A DNA stretch of 64,000 bases from Candidatus Aminicenantota bacterium (GTDB lineage: Bacteria; Acidobacteriota; Aminicenantia; UBA2199), in contig JAPKZK010000118.1 in the NCBI GenBank assembly GCA_026393835.1, forward strand, positions 37,293 to 101,292. Reading direction: 5' to 3'. Every line of letters starts with the position of its first letter. Position 1 is the stretch's first letter. Below, one piece after another: positions 1-8,086 of this stretch. The notes beneath the pieces are model-generated. The model ran no database searches and was not told the origin of the DNA. It was given only the letters and a program-made list of their open reading frames with translations. A program made the position numbers and the translations under genes.

Positions 1-212
1 GCTTCATCGATGGAGTTGTCCACTACTTCATAGACCAGGTGATGAAGGCCGGTGGAGCCGGTGCTGCCGATATACATGGCGGGACGCACCCGAACGGCTT
101 CGAGTCCCTCCAGTACTTTTATACTTTCGGCGTTATATTCGGAAGCGTTTTTTTGAATATTTTCCAGGTTTTCATCCGGGAGTTCCGCAATGGTATTTAA
201 TTGCTCAGCCAC
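1..212 (-). CDS. gyrB: DNA gyrase subunit B, N-terminal fragment
   Basis: This is the first 70 codons of the ATPase subunit of DNA gyrase, which runs off the left edge of the window. The translated fragment carries the family signature LEGLEAVRVRPAMYIG, then GSTGLHHLVYEVVDNSIDEA, which holds the Glu/Asn Mg-ATP box of GHKL ATPases. A GTG start at 212 is preceded by AGGAG eight bases upstream and lies only three bases after the recF stop, so the two genes are translationally close. The order dnaA-dnaN-recF-gyrB is the classical bacterial origin cluster. The identification is secure; everything after residue 70 is outside the window. Confidence 0.95.
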   Translation of the reverse strand, partial: MAEQLNTIAELPDENLENIQKNASEYNAESIKVLEGLEAVRVRPAMYIGSTGSTGLHHLVYEVVDNSIDE

Positions 213-215
213 TTT

Positions 216-1304
216 TTAATTCTCCTTTTTTAATTCGATTAAATGGTCGAAACGGTCGTTCTTATTTACCGAGGTGGCGATTACCTGCAAATCGGGATAG
301 TTCTCCATCAAAAAATCGATGTTTCGATCATCGATGGCGGTATCGAAGTCATCCACCAGGAAAACGGGGTACTCGTTTTTCAACCGCTTAAATAACTGGA
401 TAAAGGCGATATACAACATTAGCAGGTTAATCTTTTTCTCGCCGGAAGAATAAAACCTTAAATCTTTCCGGTTCAAGCGCGTCTCGAAAATATCCAGGTG
501 GGGTCCCCGCAGCGACCGTTTTTGTATCATTTCCGACTGCCGCAGTTTTTCCAGTTGATTAAAAAAAAATCCTTGCGAAATATCCGCAGCGGTGGAAATA
601 TTAGTGAAAGAAGGCCTATAGTTTATGGCCAGGTCCCTGTCGAATTTATTTTTTATTTCCGTATTAAGCATCTCTATAAATTTCATCCTTGTGCCGACTA
701 TTTTTTCAGACATTTCAGCAAGTATTTTATTCCAACTGGGAATCTCATCCAGGTTTTGCTTTTTCTTTAACAGGTAATTTTTCTGTTTTAGGGCCTTATT
801 ATAACTCAAAAGGTAGTGTATGTAAAGAGAGTCGGCGCCGAATATAAACCGGTCCATCAACTTCCGGATCTGGGTTCTACTTTCGATATAGAGGTTATAG
901 TTAGACGAAGAGAACAATAGGGGATATAAATAGCGGTTGATTTCAAAAATATTACTTTTTTTATCGTTTAAAAGCAGGGTAAATTTCGCTTTTATGGTTT
1001 CATAATGGGAGCTGATGGTGTTTTCGTTTTCATGACGGGGGACGGTCTCGCTCAAACTGTGGGAAGCGACGGCCACATCGGCGGCGCAAAGCCGGATTGA
1101 AAAAAAATCGGAGTTATCATTGACGATCTCCGACTTTTTGACATTTAAGAAGGATTTGCCGAAACCCGGCAGGAAGATGGCTTCAAGGATAGATGTTTTA
1201 CCTGCGCCGTTGAGGCCGTGGATCAGGTTTTTGTTTTTACAAAAAGAGACCTGGAGGTCCCTGAGGTTCCTGAAACCGATAATCTTAAGGTTTTTTATGA
1301 TCAA
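216..1304 (-). CDS. recF: DNA replication and repair protein RecF
   Basis: RecF is an SMC-like ABC ATPase that loads RecA at single-strand gaps. The 362-residue product matches the usual family length. It has a Walker A motif GLNGAGKTS near residues 30-38, an ABC-type signature SSGEKK near 290, and a divergent Walker B VDDFDTAIDD near 320. The start appears to be TTG (1302-1304) with AAAGG a few bases upstream, and no ATG fits better. It sits between dnaN and gyrB on the same strand. The N-terminal third contains a Ser/Thr- and His-rich insertion around residues 60-100 that looks lineage-specific. Confidence 0.93.
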   Translation of the reverse strand: MIIKNLKIIGFRNLRDLQVSFCKNKNLIHGLNGAGKTSILEAIFLPGFGKSFLNVKKSEIVNDNSDFFSIRLCAADVAVASHSLSETVPRHENENTISSHYETIKAKFTLLLNDKKSNIFEINRYLYPLLFSSSNYNLYIESRTQIRKLMDRFIFGADSLYIHYLLSYNKALKQKNYLLKKKQNLDEIPSWNKILAEMSEKIVGTRMKFIEMLNTEIKNKFDRDLAINYRPSFTNISTAADISQGFFFNQLEKLRQSEMIQKRSLRGPHLDIFETRLNRKDLRFYSSGEKKINLLMLYIAFIQLFKRLKNEYPVFLVDDFDTAIDDRNIDFLMENYPDLQVIATSVNKNDRFDHLIELKKEN

Positions 1305-1319
1305 ACTCCACCTTTTTCA

Positions 1320-1347
1320 GCCGCACGCCGCACGCCGCACGCCGCAA
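1320..1347. repeat. Heptanucleotide tandem repeat between dnaN and recF
   Basis: Four head-to-tail copies of GCCGCAC fill most of the short gap between dnaN and recF; the last copy ends in A. It lies just upstream of the recF ribosome-binding region. No function is evident. Confidence 0.8.
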
Positions 1348-1381
1348 GGCAAGACATAAGAAAACCGGCTGTTTAAATACC

Positions 1382-2500
1382 TCAAATGTTCAGCGGCATG
1401 ACCACGTAAATGAAATCGACATCCCCTTCCGTCGTATCCGGCAGCGGCCTAAACACAAAGGAGCTTTCGCTGTCATTCATACAGATTTCGATATCTTTGG
1501 TCTCGATATGGGTTAGAAAGTCGATCACAAAATTCCCGTTAAAAGCCACATGGATGGGTTGGTTGATATATTGAATCGCGAAATCTTCGTGGGCTTCTCC
1601 TTTTTCCGGTGTGGTTCTTTCCAGGACCAGTTTGTTTTCGGAAAAATTGAAAAAGACGCCGTTATTGCGGGTTTTAAAAATCAACACCCGGCGCAGGGTT
1701 TGAAGGAGTTCTTCCGTATTGATAATGGCTTTAAATGTTGTTTTTTCCGGGATAACGGCCTTATAATTGGGAAATTTCTGGTCGATGATGCGGGAGGATA
1801 ATATCCTGTTTTTGTATTTGAAGAACAGGTTGTTTTTATCATAGCTGAATTCCAATTCGCCTTCTTCACCGATTTTGGTCAATTCCAGCAGGGTTTTACG
1901 GGAAACGATAAATTCCAGCGGTTCCGCCGTATAGCCTTCGAAGATATAGGTGAGGTAGGCCAAACGGTGGCCGTCGGTGGCGGCCATTTCCAATTTATTT
2001 TCAGCAATGCTCAACAATGCCCCGCCCAGGTTAAATTTCATCTCCGGTGAAATGATGTAGTAGCTTTTGTTGATAATGGAGGTGAATTTTTTCATGGAAA
2101 TTCTTGTTGAGGCGGAGAAATCGGATACCGGCAACTGGGGGTAATCCGAGGATTGTAATCCCAATAACTTATACTTGCTGGTTTTGCGTTCATTGGAGAT
2201 GACCACCTGTAGGTCGTTGTTTTCCGAGATTTCCACGGCGCCCTCGGGCATTTTGGAAATCAGTTCATACAAATCTTTGCCGTTAACCGTGAAAGTGCCC
2301 GGCTCTTTGACATTTGCTGAAATAGAGGAGCACAAACCGATCTCGAGGTCCGTTGCGACCAATTCCAGGTCGCCGTTTTCCAGGGCCGTAATCTTGATAT
2401 TCTGTAAGATGTCCATCAATGACTTCTTTTCAAAGATTCCCTGGAAGAGCCTTAACTCTTCTGCAAACTGAGACTTTTCCACAAAAATATTCATTTTCAA
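1382..2500 (-). CDS. dnaN: DNA polymerase III beta subunit (sliding clamp)
   Basis: The 372-residue product is a full-length beta clamp, which encircles DNA and tethers replicative polymerase. It shows the three-fold repeated clamp layout. Typical segments are the N-terminal FxxELRLFQGIFEKK stretch, ATDLEIGL near residue 50, ATDGHRLAYL near 173, and the C-terminal YVVMPLNI tail, which forms part of the partner-peptide pocket. It lies downstream of dnaA with a 220-base gap rich in DnaA boxes. Order and orientation match a standard origin operon. Confidence 0.96.
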   Translation of the reverse strand: MKMNIFVEKSQFAEELRLFQGIFEKKSLMDILQNIKITALENGDLELVATDLEIGLCSSISANVKEPGTFTVNGKDLYELISKMPEGAVEISENNDLQVVISNERKTSKYKLLGLQSSDYPQLPVSDFSASTRISMKKFTSIINKSYYIISPEMKFNLGGALLSIAENKLEMAATDGHRLAYLTYIFEGYTAEPLEFIVSRKTLLELTKIGEEGELEFSYDKNNLFFKYKNRILSSRIIDQKFPNYKAVIPEKTTFKAIINTEELLQTLRRVLIFKTRNNGVFFNFSENKLVLERTTPEKGEAHEDFAIQYINQPIHVAFNGNFVIDFLTHIETKDIEICMNDSESSFVFRPLPDTTEGDVDFIYVVMPLNI

Positions 2501-2720
2501 CCTCTTCTTATTTATTATTTATATATAAGATAATATCATAATATATAAAGAAAAGAAAGAAGGTACTGTGAAAAAGTGGAAAAATTTATAAATCGTTGTC
2601 TTTTCATCAATGAGGGGTCGGAAATCTATGTGGAAAACTTTTTATCATTGTGGAAAACTTTGTTTTTTTAAAATAAGGAAAAAGTTTTCAACATCTGTGG
2701 AAAAATAGAAAGGTTGCTGT
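2501..2720. promoter_or_regulatory. dnaA-dnaN intergenic region with DnaA-box cluster
   Basis: This AT-rich gap holds three copies of TGTGGAAAA (2629-2637, 2649-2657, 2696-2704), the complement of the DnaA-box variant TTTTCCACA, plus a degenerate copy at 2576-2584. All have the same orientation. A stretch of almost pure A/T (about 2508-2550) lies next to dnaN and could serve as an unwinding element. Together with the boxes upstream of dnaA this suggests a bipartite origin or DnaA autoregulation. Site identity is inferred from consensus similarity. Confidence 0.7.
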
Positions 2721-4067
2721 TTATTCCTCGAAGAATTTGATATACGCATCGATTTGCCTGGCAAATTCGTAATCCGATTCGATTTGATTTTCTACTTTAT
2801 TGATGGAATGAAGGACGGTGGAATGGTGTTTGCCGCCGAAATGGACGCCGATTTCATGAAGCGGGGTTTTGGTTAATTTCTTGGTGATATACATGGCCAC
2901 CTGGCGGGGGTTGGAGTAATCGCGCTTGTTACTTTTTGAAACCAGGTCGGTTTTGGTAACGTTGAATTCTTTGGCGATATATTCCTGGATGCTTTCGATG
3001 GTAACGGTTTTTTTAGATAGGGAAATAATCGGTTTTAATGCTTCCTTGGCAAACTGGAGGGTAATTTTATTACTGTCGGTATCGGGGAATTTAAGGTCCG
3101 CATAACCGATTAAGCGATTTAAAGCGCCTTCCATTTTTCTTACGTTATCTTTGATGGAGGAAGCGATATAGTATAGAATTTCTTCGGGGATTTCAAAATG
3201 GTTTTTAAGCATGATTTTTCGTTCAACCAATTTGCTTTTAAGGATGGCGATACGTCCTTCCAGGTCGTAAGGGAGGATGTCCACCACGGCGCCCCATTCG
3301 AAACGCGATTTGATACGGTGTTCCAGGTTGGGAATATAATCCGGGTGTTTATCCGAGCACAGTACGATTTGTTTATCCAATTCCCTCAATTGGTTAAAGA
3401 TATAATAGAACTGTTCGCTGGTGCCTTCCCACTTGGTAATGTATTGAATATCGTCGATGAGAAGTACATCCACGGAGGTATATTTACGAATGAATTCCGT
3501 TCGCTTATTCAGACGGTTATATTCGACGTACTCATTCATGAATTCGCTGCTGGTGCAATAGATCACACTCATGTTTTTATTATTTTGCAAGATACGATTG
3601 CCGATGGCATTCATCAGGTGGGTTTTTCCCAGCCCGACATCGCTGTATATATAAAGAGGATTATAGGATTTGGACGGGAATTCGGATACGCTGTGGGCAA
3701 ATGAATAGGCCATCCTGTTTTGATCCACCTGCACGAAATTTTCAAAGGTATACCTGGATTTCAGGTTTGAGTTGCCATTCGAATTTTTATGGTTGTCGGT
3801 ATTATTTCCTTCATCCAGGGGAGGGGTATCATCGGAGTCGTCAAAAGAAACCAGTTTAAGGGTGAGATTGAATTCGGCCTTTGTGTTTTTATTGATTTTG
3901 TCCAGGAGGTTTTGTTTAATCCAGGTATTTTTTTTACGGTCCGGCGATCCCACATAAGCAATATCGTCTTTCGTGCCTATGTAAGTAAGCGGTGAAATCC
4001 AGTCATCGAATGTTTGCTTTCCCAGCATTTTTTCAAGATAATTTTTTACCAGTTCGAAGTCGTCCAT
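2721..4067 (-). CDS. dnaA: Chromosomal replication initiator protein DnaA
   Basis: DnaA binds DnaA boxes and opens the origin. The 448-residue product has the four expected domains. These are an N-terminal interaction domain (1-75), a poor-complexity Asn/Asp/Ser-rich linker (76-105), and an AAA+ domain starting RYTFENFVQVDQNRMAY with Walker A VGLGKTHL near residue 144 and Walker B VLLIDDIQY near 203. A C-terminal DNA-binding domain follows, with the box-recognition motif GGKHHSTVLHSI. It is the first gene of the leftward replication operon and has a promoter at 4256-4284. Confidence 0.97.
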   Translation of the reverse strand: MDDFELVKNYLEKMLGKQTFDDWISPLTYIGTKDDIAYVGSPDRKKNTWIKQNLLDKINKNTKAEFNLTLKLVSFDDSDDTPPLDEGNNTDNHKNSNGNSNLKSRYTFENFVQVDQNRMAYSFAHSVSEFPSKSYNPLYIYSDVGLGKTHLMNAIGNRILQNNKNMSVIYCTSSEFMNEYVEYNRLNKRTEFIRKYTSVDVLLIDDIQYITKWEGTSEQFYYIFNQLRELDKQIVLCSDKHPDYIPNLEHRIKSRFEWGAVVDILPYDLEGRIAILKSKLVERKIMLKNHFEIPEEILYYIASSIKDNVRKMEGALNRLIGYADLKFPDTDSNKITLQFAKEALKPIISLSKKTVTIESIQEYIAKEFNVTKTDLVSKSNKRDYSNPRQVAMYITKKLTKTPLHEIGVHFGGKHHSTVLHSINKVENQIESDYEFARQIDAYIKFFEE

Positions 4068-4388
4068 TTTAATTTTTCATCCATATCTATTATCCATTAA
4101 CCGTTAATCATTCATTAATCATTACCCATTCCTACTCAAATCCGGAAAAAAGAAATTTTTCCACAAACATATTAACAATTGTGGAAAACTTCTACTACTT
4201 ACCACTTAAACAAACCTGATTTTAAGCTTTCCATTCCAGGTATAAGTACGGGTCTATATTATCTAAAAAGAAATGAGTTGTCAAGACTTGACAAAAATAT
4301 TTTTTTATTTTATTAAGTAACTTTAGAAAGGGTCTTTAGAACATGCGAACATGCAAATAAAAAAATGTGGAAGGCCAGGGAGTGTTTG
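4068..4388. other. Putative origin of replication (oriC), upstream lobe
   Basis: This 321-base gene-free stretch separates the leftward dnaA operon from the rightward rsmG-par operon. It contains two inverted DnaA-box-like 9-mers (TTTTCCACA at 4157-4165 and TGTGGAAAA at 4180-4188), an AT-only run at about 4293-4316, and an A/T-rich stretch of repeated ATTAATCATTA-like words at 4080-4135. The divergent promoters are described separately. The gene context (dnaA, dnaN, recF, gyrB, parAB, parS) strongly supports an origin here. The exact unwinding site cannot be assigned by eye. Confidence 0.75.
4256..4316. promoter_or_regulatory. Back-to-back divergent promoters sharing a palindrome
   Basis: A perfect 17-base palindrome, TTGTCAAGACTTGACAA (4278-4294), supplies two outward-facing -35 hexamers. 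Rightward: TTGACA (4288-4293), 17-base spacer, TATTAA (4311-4316), reading to the small membrane protein and rsmG-par genes. Leftward: TTGACA (complement of 4279-4284), 17-base spacer, TAATAT (complement of 4256-4261), reading to dnaA. The two -35 boxes are three bases apart, so the promoters may compete for polymerase or share an operator. The assignment is by consensus match only. Confidence 0.7.
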
Positions 4389-4571
4389 ATGATCATTTGG
4401 TTGCAAGTAAAAAAAATGTTTTTGAAAATAATGGCAGTAATCGTAATCATAGTACTGGTCTTTTCACCCTATTTATTGATTCTTGATTTTAAAGAGTATT
4501 CTCCCTTTGTGGTGACTGTGTGGGTTTTATCCGCTGTGTATTATATGTTTGTGAAAAGCAAAAAGGAATGA
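4389..4571 (+). CDS. Small two-helix membrane protein, unknown function
   Basis: A 60-residue product starts at ATG 4389, with GGAG about six bases upstream. An in-frame ATG at 4365 would add eight residues but lacks a ribosome site. It has a short basic N-terminus, a hydrophobic segment IMAVIVIIVLVFSPYLLI, a second segment around VVTVWVLSAVYYMF, and a Lys-rich tail, so it should span the inner membrane twice. It is the first possible gene of the rightward operon and ends three bases before the first parS. I do not recognise the family. It may be a lineage-specific protein or a chance reading frame, but the membrane pattern and start site favour a real gene. Confidence 0.5.
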   Translation: MIIWLQVKKMFLKIMAVIVIIVLVFSPYLLILDFKEYSPFVVTVWVLSAVYYMFVKSKKE

Positions 4572-4573
4572 AA

Positions 4574-4589
4574 TGTTTCACGTGAAACA
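4574..4589. promoter_or_regulatory. parS: parS centromere site 1
   Basis: The sequence TGTTTCACGTGAAACA is a perfect match to the near-universal bacterial parS palindrome bound by ParB. It lies about 1.5 kb upstream of parB and next to oriC, as expected for the chromosome-segregation centromere. Confidence 0.96.
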
Positions 4590-4601
4590 TTCGATCATTA
4601 T

Positions 4602-4617
4602 TGTTTCACGTGAAACA
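4602..4617. promoter_or_regulatory. parS: parS centromere site 2
   Basis: This is a second perfect TGTTTCACGTGAAACA, 28 bp centre to centre from the first (about 2.7 helical turns). It lies inside the 5' leader of rsmG. If rsmG translation were taken from the TTG at 4601, the parS itself would encode the false start FHVKH, so that start should not be used. Confidence 0.96.
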
Positions 4618-4670
4618 TTTAAATCAAGGACCCTTTTTACTAATAACTTTTGTTAAGGGGCAGGCCATAG

Positions 4671-4706
4671 GAGATAATATGAGAGATAATATGAGAGATA
4701 ATATGG
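4671..4706 (+). repeat. Triplicated 12-bp repeat at the rsmG start
   Basis: Three tandem copies of GAGATAATATGA (the last with a final G) place three in-frame ATG codons at 4679, 4691 and 4703. Each is preceded by a GAG that could act as a weak ribosome site. The unit is 12 bp, so copy-number changes stay in frame and only vary the N-terminus (MRDN units). Confidence 0.8.
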
Positions 4707-5257
4707 ATAGAATAAAAGAGTACGTGGCAATCCTCAGGGAAGCCAATACGAAAATCAACCTGGTTTCACGACAGATAACCGACGATGAATTAAACCAACT
4801 CCTGGAAGACACAATCTTTTTGAATGAGCTGATATCCTTTGATACTATCATAGACGCCGGCAGTGGCAACGGCCTCCTGGGAATCCCCATCGCCATTATC
4901 AATAAAAATAAAAAAATAATCCTGGTGGAACCCAAACAAAAGAAAAGCTCCTTCCTCCAACTAGTAAAAGTCCAAATGAACCTCGACAATGTCGAAGTTG
5001 CGGACATCAGCCTCGAAGAATATCTTAAAAAGGAAAATAAAAACCACTACTCTCTTATCGCCCGCGGCTTCCCAACTTTAGCGCCGCTGGTTTTTTTCGT
5101 AAAAAAAGGCATGGTGAAAGAAGCGGTTATCATCACGTCTGAAAATAAAATAAAAAAAAATGAAAAACATCTGGTAAGTGTGAAGAAAAAAATTTATAAT
5201 GTTCCCTTACGAACTTATCTTAAAATAATAAAAATGGAGAAAACGGACCGTGAGTAA
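4679..5257 (+). CDS. rsmG: 16S rRNA (guanine527-N7)-methyltransferase RsmG (GidB)
   Basis: RsmG uses S-adenosylmethionine to methylate G527 of 16S rRNA. From the ATG at 4679, which follows AGGAG by five bases, the product is about 192 residues, slightly short for the family. The SAM-binding loop reads DAGSGNGLLGIPIAI, followed by the acidic strand ILVEPKQKK and later LIARGFPTLAPL. It sits between parS and parA, the usual rsmG position near origins. The stop overlaps the parA GTG start by eight bases, so the two are translationally coupled. A longer reading from 4601 would run through parS and is unlikely. Confidence 0.88.
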   Translation: MRDNMRDNMDRIKEYVAILREANTKINLVSRQITDDELNQLLEDTIFLNELISFDTIIDAGSGNGLLGIPIAIINKNKKIILVEPKQKKSSFLQLVKVQMNLDNVEVADISLEEYLKKENKNHYSLIARGFPTLAPLVFFVKKGMVKEAVIITSENKIKKNEKHLVSVKKKIYNVPLRTYLKIIKMEKTDRE

Positions 5258-6041
5258 TGCGAATAACACCACTATGAAAAAAGAATGCGAAATTATTGCC
5301 ATTGCCAACCAGAAAGGCGGCGTAGGAAAAACCACCACCGCCATTAACCTGGGCGCTTCATTGGCGATAGCCGAAAAAAAGGTTCTCATTATCGACATCG
5401 ATCCCCAGGCCAATACCACCACCGGGCTGGGCATCGATAAAAAGAAAATCGAGAATGATATCTACGCCGTCATCGAAGGGAAAATTCCTGTTGAACAGGC
5501 CATCCTGGATTATGAATTAAAATTTTTAAAAGTACTCCCCTCTTCCCGGAACTTCGCCCGATTTGAACTGGAAGTAGCGACGGAAAACGATAATCACCTC
5601 TACCTTAAAAATATCGTGGACCAGATCAAAGATCAATTCGAGTACATCATTATCGATTCCCCCCCTTCCCTGGGCATTATAACCATTAACGCCCTGACGG
5701 CCGCTAAGAGCGTCTTAATTCCGATTCAAACGGAATATTACGCCCTGGAAGGCTTATCCGATTTGATCGATACCATCGAGAGAACGCGGGAGACCTTCAA
5801 TCCCACCCTGGAAATTAAAGGAATCCTCCTCACTATGTACGACGAACGTACTAATTTATCCAGGCAGGTGGAAGACGAGATAAGGAAATTTTTTAGCGCC
5901 AATGTCTACACCGCTATTATTCCCCGGAATGTCAGGCTTTCGGAAGCCCCCAGCTTCGGGAAACCCATTCAATTGTATGCAATCAAATCCGCCGGTTCCC
6001 AGGCATATATGGCGCTGGCAAAGGAGATATTGAATCAATGA
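5250..6041 (+). CDS. parA: Chromosome partitioning ATPase ParA (Soj)
   Basis: ParA is a deviant Walker A ATPase that moves ParB-parS complexes. The 263-residue product has the deviant motif KGGVGKTTT near residues 20-28 (signature Lys in KGG), the A' motif VLIIDIDPQANTTTGLG near 45-60, and Walker B YIIIDSPPSLG near 135. The GTG start at 5250 overlaps rsmG and has GGAG about ten bases upstream; an ATG at 5274 lacks one. ParA and ParB genes overlap by four bases (ATGA). Confidence 0.96.
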   Translation: MSNANNTTMKKECEIIAIANQKGGVGKTTTAINLGASLAIAEKKVLIIDIDPQANTTTGLGIDKKKIENDIYAVIEGKIPVEQAILDYELKFLKVLPSSRNFARFELEVATENDNHLYLKNIVDQIKDQFEYIIIDSPPSLGIITINALTAAKSVLIPIQTEYYALEGLSDLIDTIERTRETFNPTLEIKGILLTMYDERTNLSRQVEDEIRKFFSANVYTAIIPRNVRLSEAPSFGKPIQLYAIKSAGSQAYMALAKEILNQ

Positions 6042-6907
6042 CACGGAAAGTCCTGGGAAGAGGAATTGAAGCCATAATTGCCAACAAGCCGTCGCCCGTT
6101 CCTACGGTCGCTGAAAACGGGTTGATGGAACTCGATATCGACGCCATTTATCCCAACCCTTATCAACCCCGTAAAAAATTCAGCGCCGAGAAAATCAAGG
6201 AGCTGGCGGATTCCATGAAGGAAGCCGGCATGATCCAACCGGTGGTGGTTTATCGAGATAAAGAAGATAACAACAAATATTATCTCATGGTGGGAGAGCG
6301 CCGCTGGCGCGCCGCCCAATATCTAAAATGGAATAAAATCCCGGCTATTGTCAGGGATATCACCCATGATGAAATTATTGTCGGCGCACTGGTGGAAAAT
6401 ATCCAGAGAGAAGACCTCAATGCCATCGAAATCGGCGAAGGCATCGAACTGCTGATAAAAGAAATGGGGCTAACACACGAAAAGGCCGGTGAACGTCTGG
6501 CCATGAACAGGAGCACCTTGACCAATTACCTGAGACTCCTGAAATTACCCGAAGCCGTAAAACAAAGTGTGATTTCCGGCGCCATTTCCCAGGGACATGC
6601 CCGGGGCATTCTTGCCCTGGAAGATAACACCGATATCCTGACCGCCCTTTCGAAAATACTGAAAAACAACCTTTCTGTCCGACAAACAGAAGCCATGGTA
6701 AAGAACTTCCATACCCAAAGGAGCGCGGTAAACTTTCAAAAAGACCCCGATGTAGTCAAAACCGAGGAAAAACTGTCCAGGAGATTTTCCACCAAAGTGA
6801 AACTGCATTATTCAAAAAAAGGCGTCGGTAAAATAGAAATCTTCTTCAACCAGGTGGAAGAATTCGATAGAGTCTACAACTTATTATTTAATGAAAAAGA
6901 AGATTAA
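6038..6907 (+). CDS. parB: Chromosome partitioning protein ParB (Spo0J)
   Basis: ParB is a CTPase clamp that loads at parS and spreads. The 289-residue product begins with a short Arg/Lys leader (LGRGIEAII) typical of ParA-activating N-termini. The ParB/sulfiredoxin-like domain follows with NPYQPRKKF near 45 and the CTP-binding box GERRWRA near 88. The helix-turn-helix region KAGERLAMNRSTLTNYLRLL comes next, and a dimerisation domain ends the protein. Two parS sites upstream provide its target. It overlaps parA by four bases and ends ten bases before the bactofilin gene. Confidence 0.96.
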   Translation: MTRKVLGRGIEAIIANKPSPVPTVAENGLMELDIDAIYPNPYQPRKKFSAEKIKELADSMKEAGMIQPVVVYRDKEDNNKYYLMVGERRWRAAQYLKWNKIPAIVRDITHDEIIVGALVENIQREDLNAIEIGEGIELLIKEMGLTHEKAGERLAMNRSTLTNYLRLLKLPEAVKQSVISGAISQGHARGILALEDNTDILTALSKILKNNLSVRQTEAMVKNFHTQRSAVNFQKDPDVVKTEEKLSRRFSTKVKLHYSKKGVGKIEIFFNQVEEFDRVYNLLFNEKED

Positions 6908-6917
6908 GGAGTAAAAA

Positions 6918-7331
6918 ATGGTGAGACACGAAACGATCGGAAAGGTAAGTGGATTCATAGACAAAGATACAGAGATCAGCGGCGATATCCGTTTTAAAGA
7001 TTCTTTTCGCATCGACGGCAAATTCAAAGGCAAAATTCTAGCCGGCAATTCCCTGATCATTGGCGAAACAGGGGAGTTGGATGCGGATATCGAAGTGGGT
7101 CACATATCCATAAATGGAAGAGTAAAAGGAACATTGACGGCAACAGAATTAATCGAAATTTTTTCACAGGGAAGGGTCATCGGTAAAATGGTCACACCAA
7201 AATTGATCATCGAAGAAGGGGCTTTTTTCCAGGGCTCCTGTATGATGGAACTCAAAGCCCTCGAAAGCAAAGAAAGTAAAGAGAGCCGAGAGAACAACGA
7301 CAACGAAATCGTTGTAAAATCTTTCGATTAA
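6918..7331 (+). CDS. Bactofilin-family cytoskeletal protein
   Basis: Bactofilins (DUF583) polymerise through a right-handed beta-helix and act as scaffolds for cell shape or polar factors. The 137-residue product shows the typical core: IDKDTEISGDIRFKDSFRID, then GKFKGKI, ELDADIEVGHISINGRVKG and AFFQGSCMM. A Lys/Glu/Ser-rich tail follows. Its location directly after parB recalls organisms in which bactofilins organise ParAB and origins. That link is an inference here. The stop codon overlaps the kdsB start by one base (TAATG). Confidence 0.9.
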   Translation: MVRHETIGKVSGFIDKDTEISGDIRFKDSFRIDGKFKGKILAGNSLIIGETGELDADIEVGHISINGRVKGTLTATELIEIFSQGRVIGKMVTPKLIIEEGAFFQGSCMMELKALESKESKESRENNDNEIVVKSFD

Positions 7332-8086
7332 TGAAAAAAACCATGAAAATTGCGGCCATTATACCGGCAAGGTACCATTCCACCCGCTTTATAGGTAAAC
7401 CCCTGGCACTGATCGCCGGTAAACCGATGATCGAGCGGGTTTATTGCCAGGCGGCCCGGTGCGAGAAATTTTCCGAAGTCATCGTGGCCACGGATGATCG
7501 ACGTATTGCCGATGTGGTTGAACGTTTCGGCGGACACGCGGTCATGACTTCCCCACATCATGGCTCCGGCACCGAACGGTTGTGGGAAGTTCTCGAAAAC
7601 CGCGATTTCGACGCCGCCGTCAATATCCAGGGCGATGAACCTATCATCTCTGAAAATCTCCTGCGGGACCTGGTTGACCGCCTGGAAACCGGCCGGCATG
7701 AAGTCGTGACCGCTTATCATTATAATAATTCTTACGAAGATTACTTATCGCGGCATGTGGTTAAAGTAGTTATGGACGCTAATTCCCGGGCGCTCTATTT
7801 TTCCAGGTCCCCGATTCCGTTCGCGGAGGAAAAAGACTTTCCCGGTTTTTTTCACCACATCGGGCTTTATGGTTATTTAAAAAGGGCCGTGGAAGCTTTT
7901 ATAAAACTCCCCAAAGCCCCGCTGGAAAAAACAGAAAAACTCGAACAACTGCGGTTCCTGGAAAATGGAATTGCCATCGATGTTATGCAGAGCAGGTACC
8001 GGGGGTTGGGCGTCGATGTGCCGGGGGATGTACAGCGCATCGAAAAAATGTTATTAGAAGAAGAGGAAATCAAAAAACATGAATAG
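7331..8086 (+). CDS. kdsB: 3-deoxy-manno-octulosonate cytidylyltransferase (CMP-Kdo synthetase)
   Basis: KdsB activates Kdo with CTP for lipopolysaccharide core synthesis. The 251-residue product has the nucleotidyltransferase start IPARYHSTRFIGKPL, then EVIVATDDRRIAD, the substrate motif GTERLWEV (usually GTDR), the metal-binding NIQGDEPII, and LYFSRSPIPF. It implies an LPS-containing outer membrane. It starts inside the bactofilin stop and overlaps pyrG by eight bases. Its neighbour pyrG makes the CTP co-substrate, so the pairing is metabolically sensible. Confidence 0.94.
   Translation: MKKTMKIAAIIPARYHSTRFIGKPLALIAGKPMIERVYCQAARCEKFSEVIVATDDRRIADVVERFGGHAVMTSPHHGSGTERLWEVLENRDFDAAVNIQGDEPIISENLLRDLVDRLETGRHEVVTAYHYNNSYEDYLSRHVVKVVMDANSRALYFSRSPIPFAEEKDFPGFFHHIGLYGYLKRAVEAFIKLPKAPLEKTEKLEQLRFLENGIAIDVMQSRYRGLGVDVPGDVQRIEKMLLEEEEIKKHE

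Noticed and set aside
4601..4678. Upstream TTG start of rsmG
   Set aside because: It would translate the parS palindrome; AGGAG before the ATG at 4679 is better.
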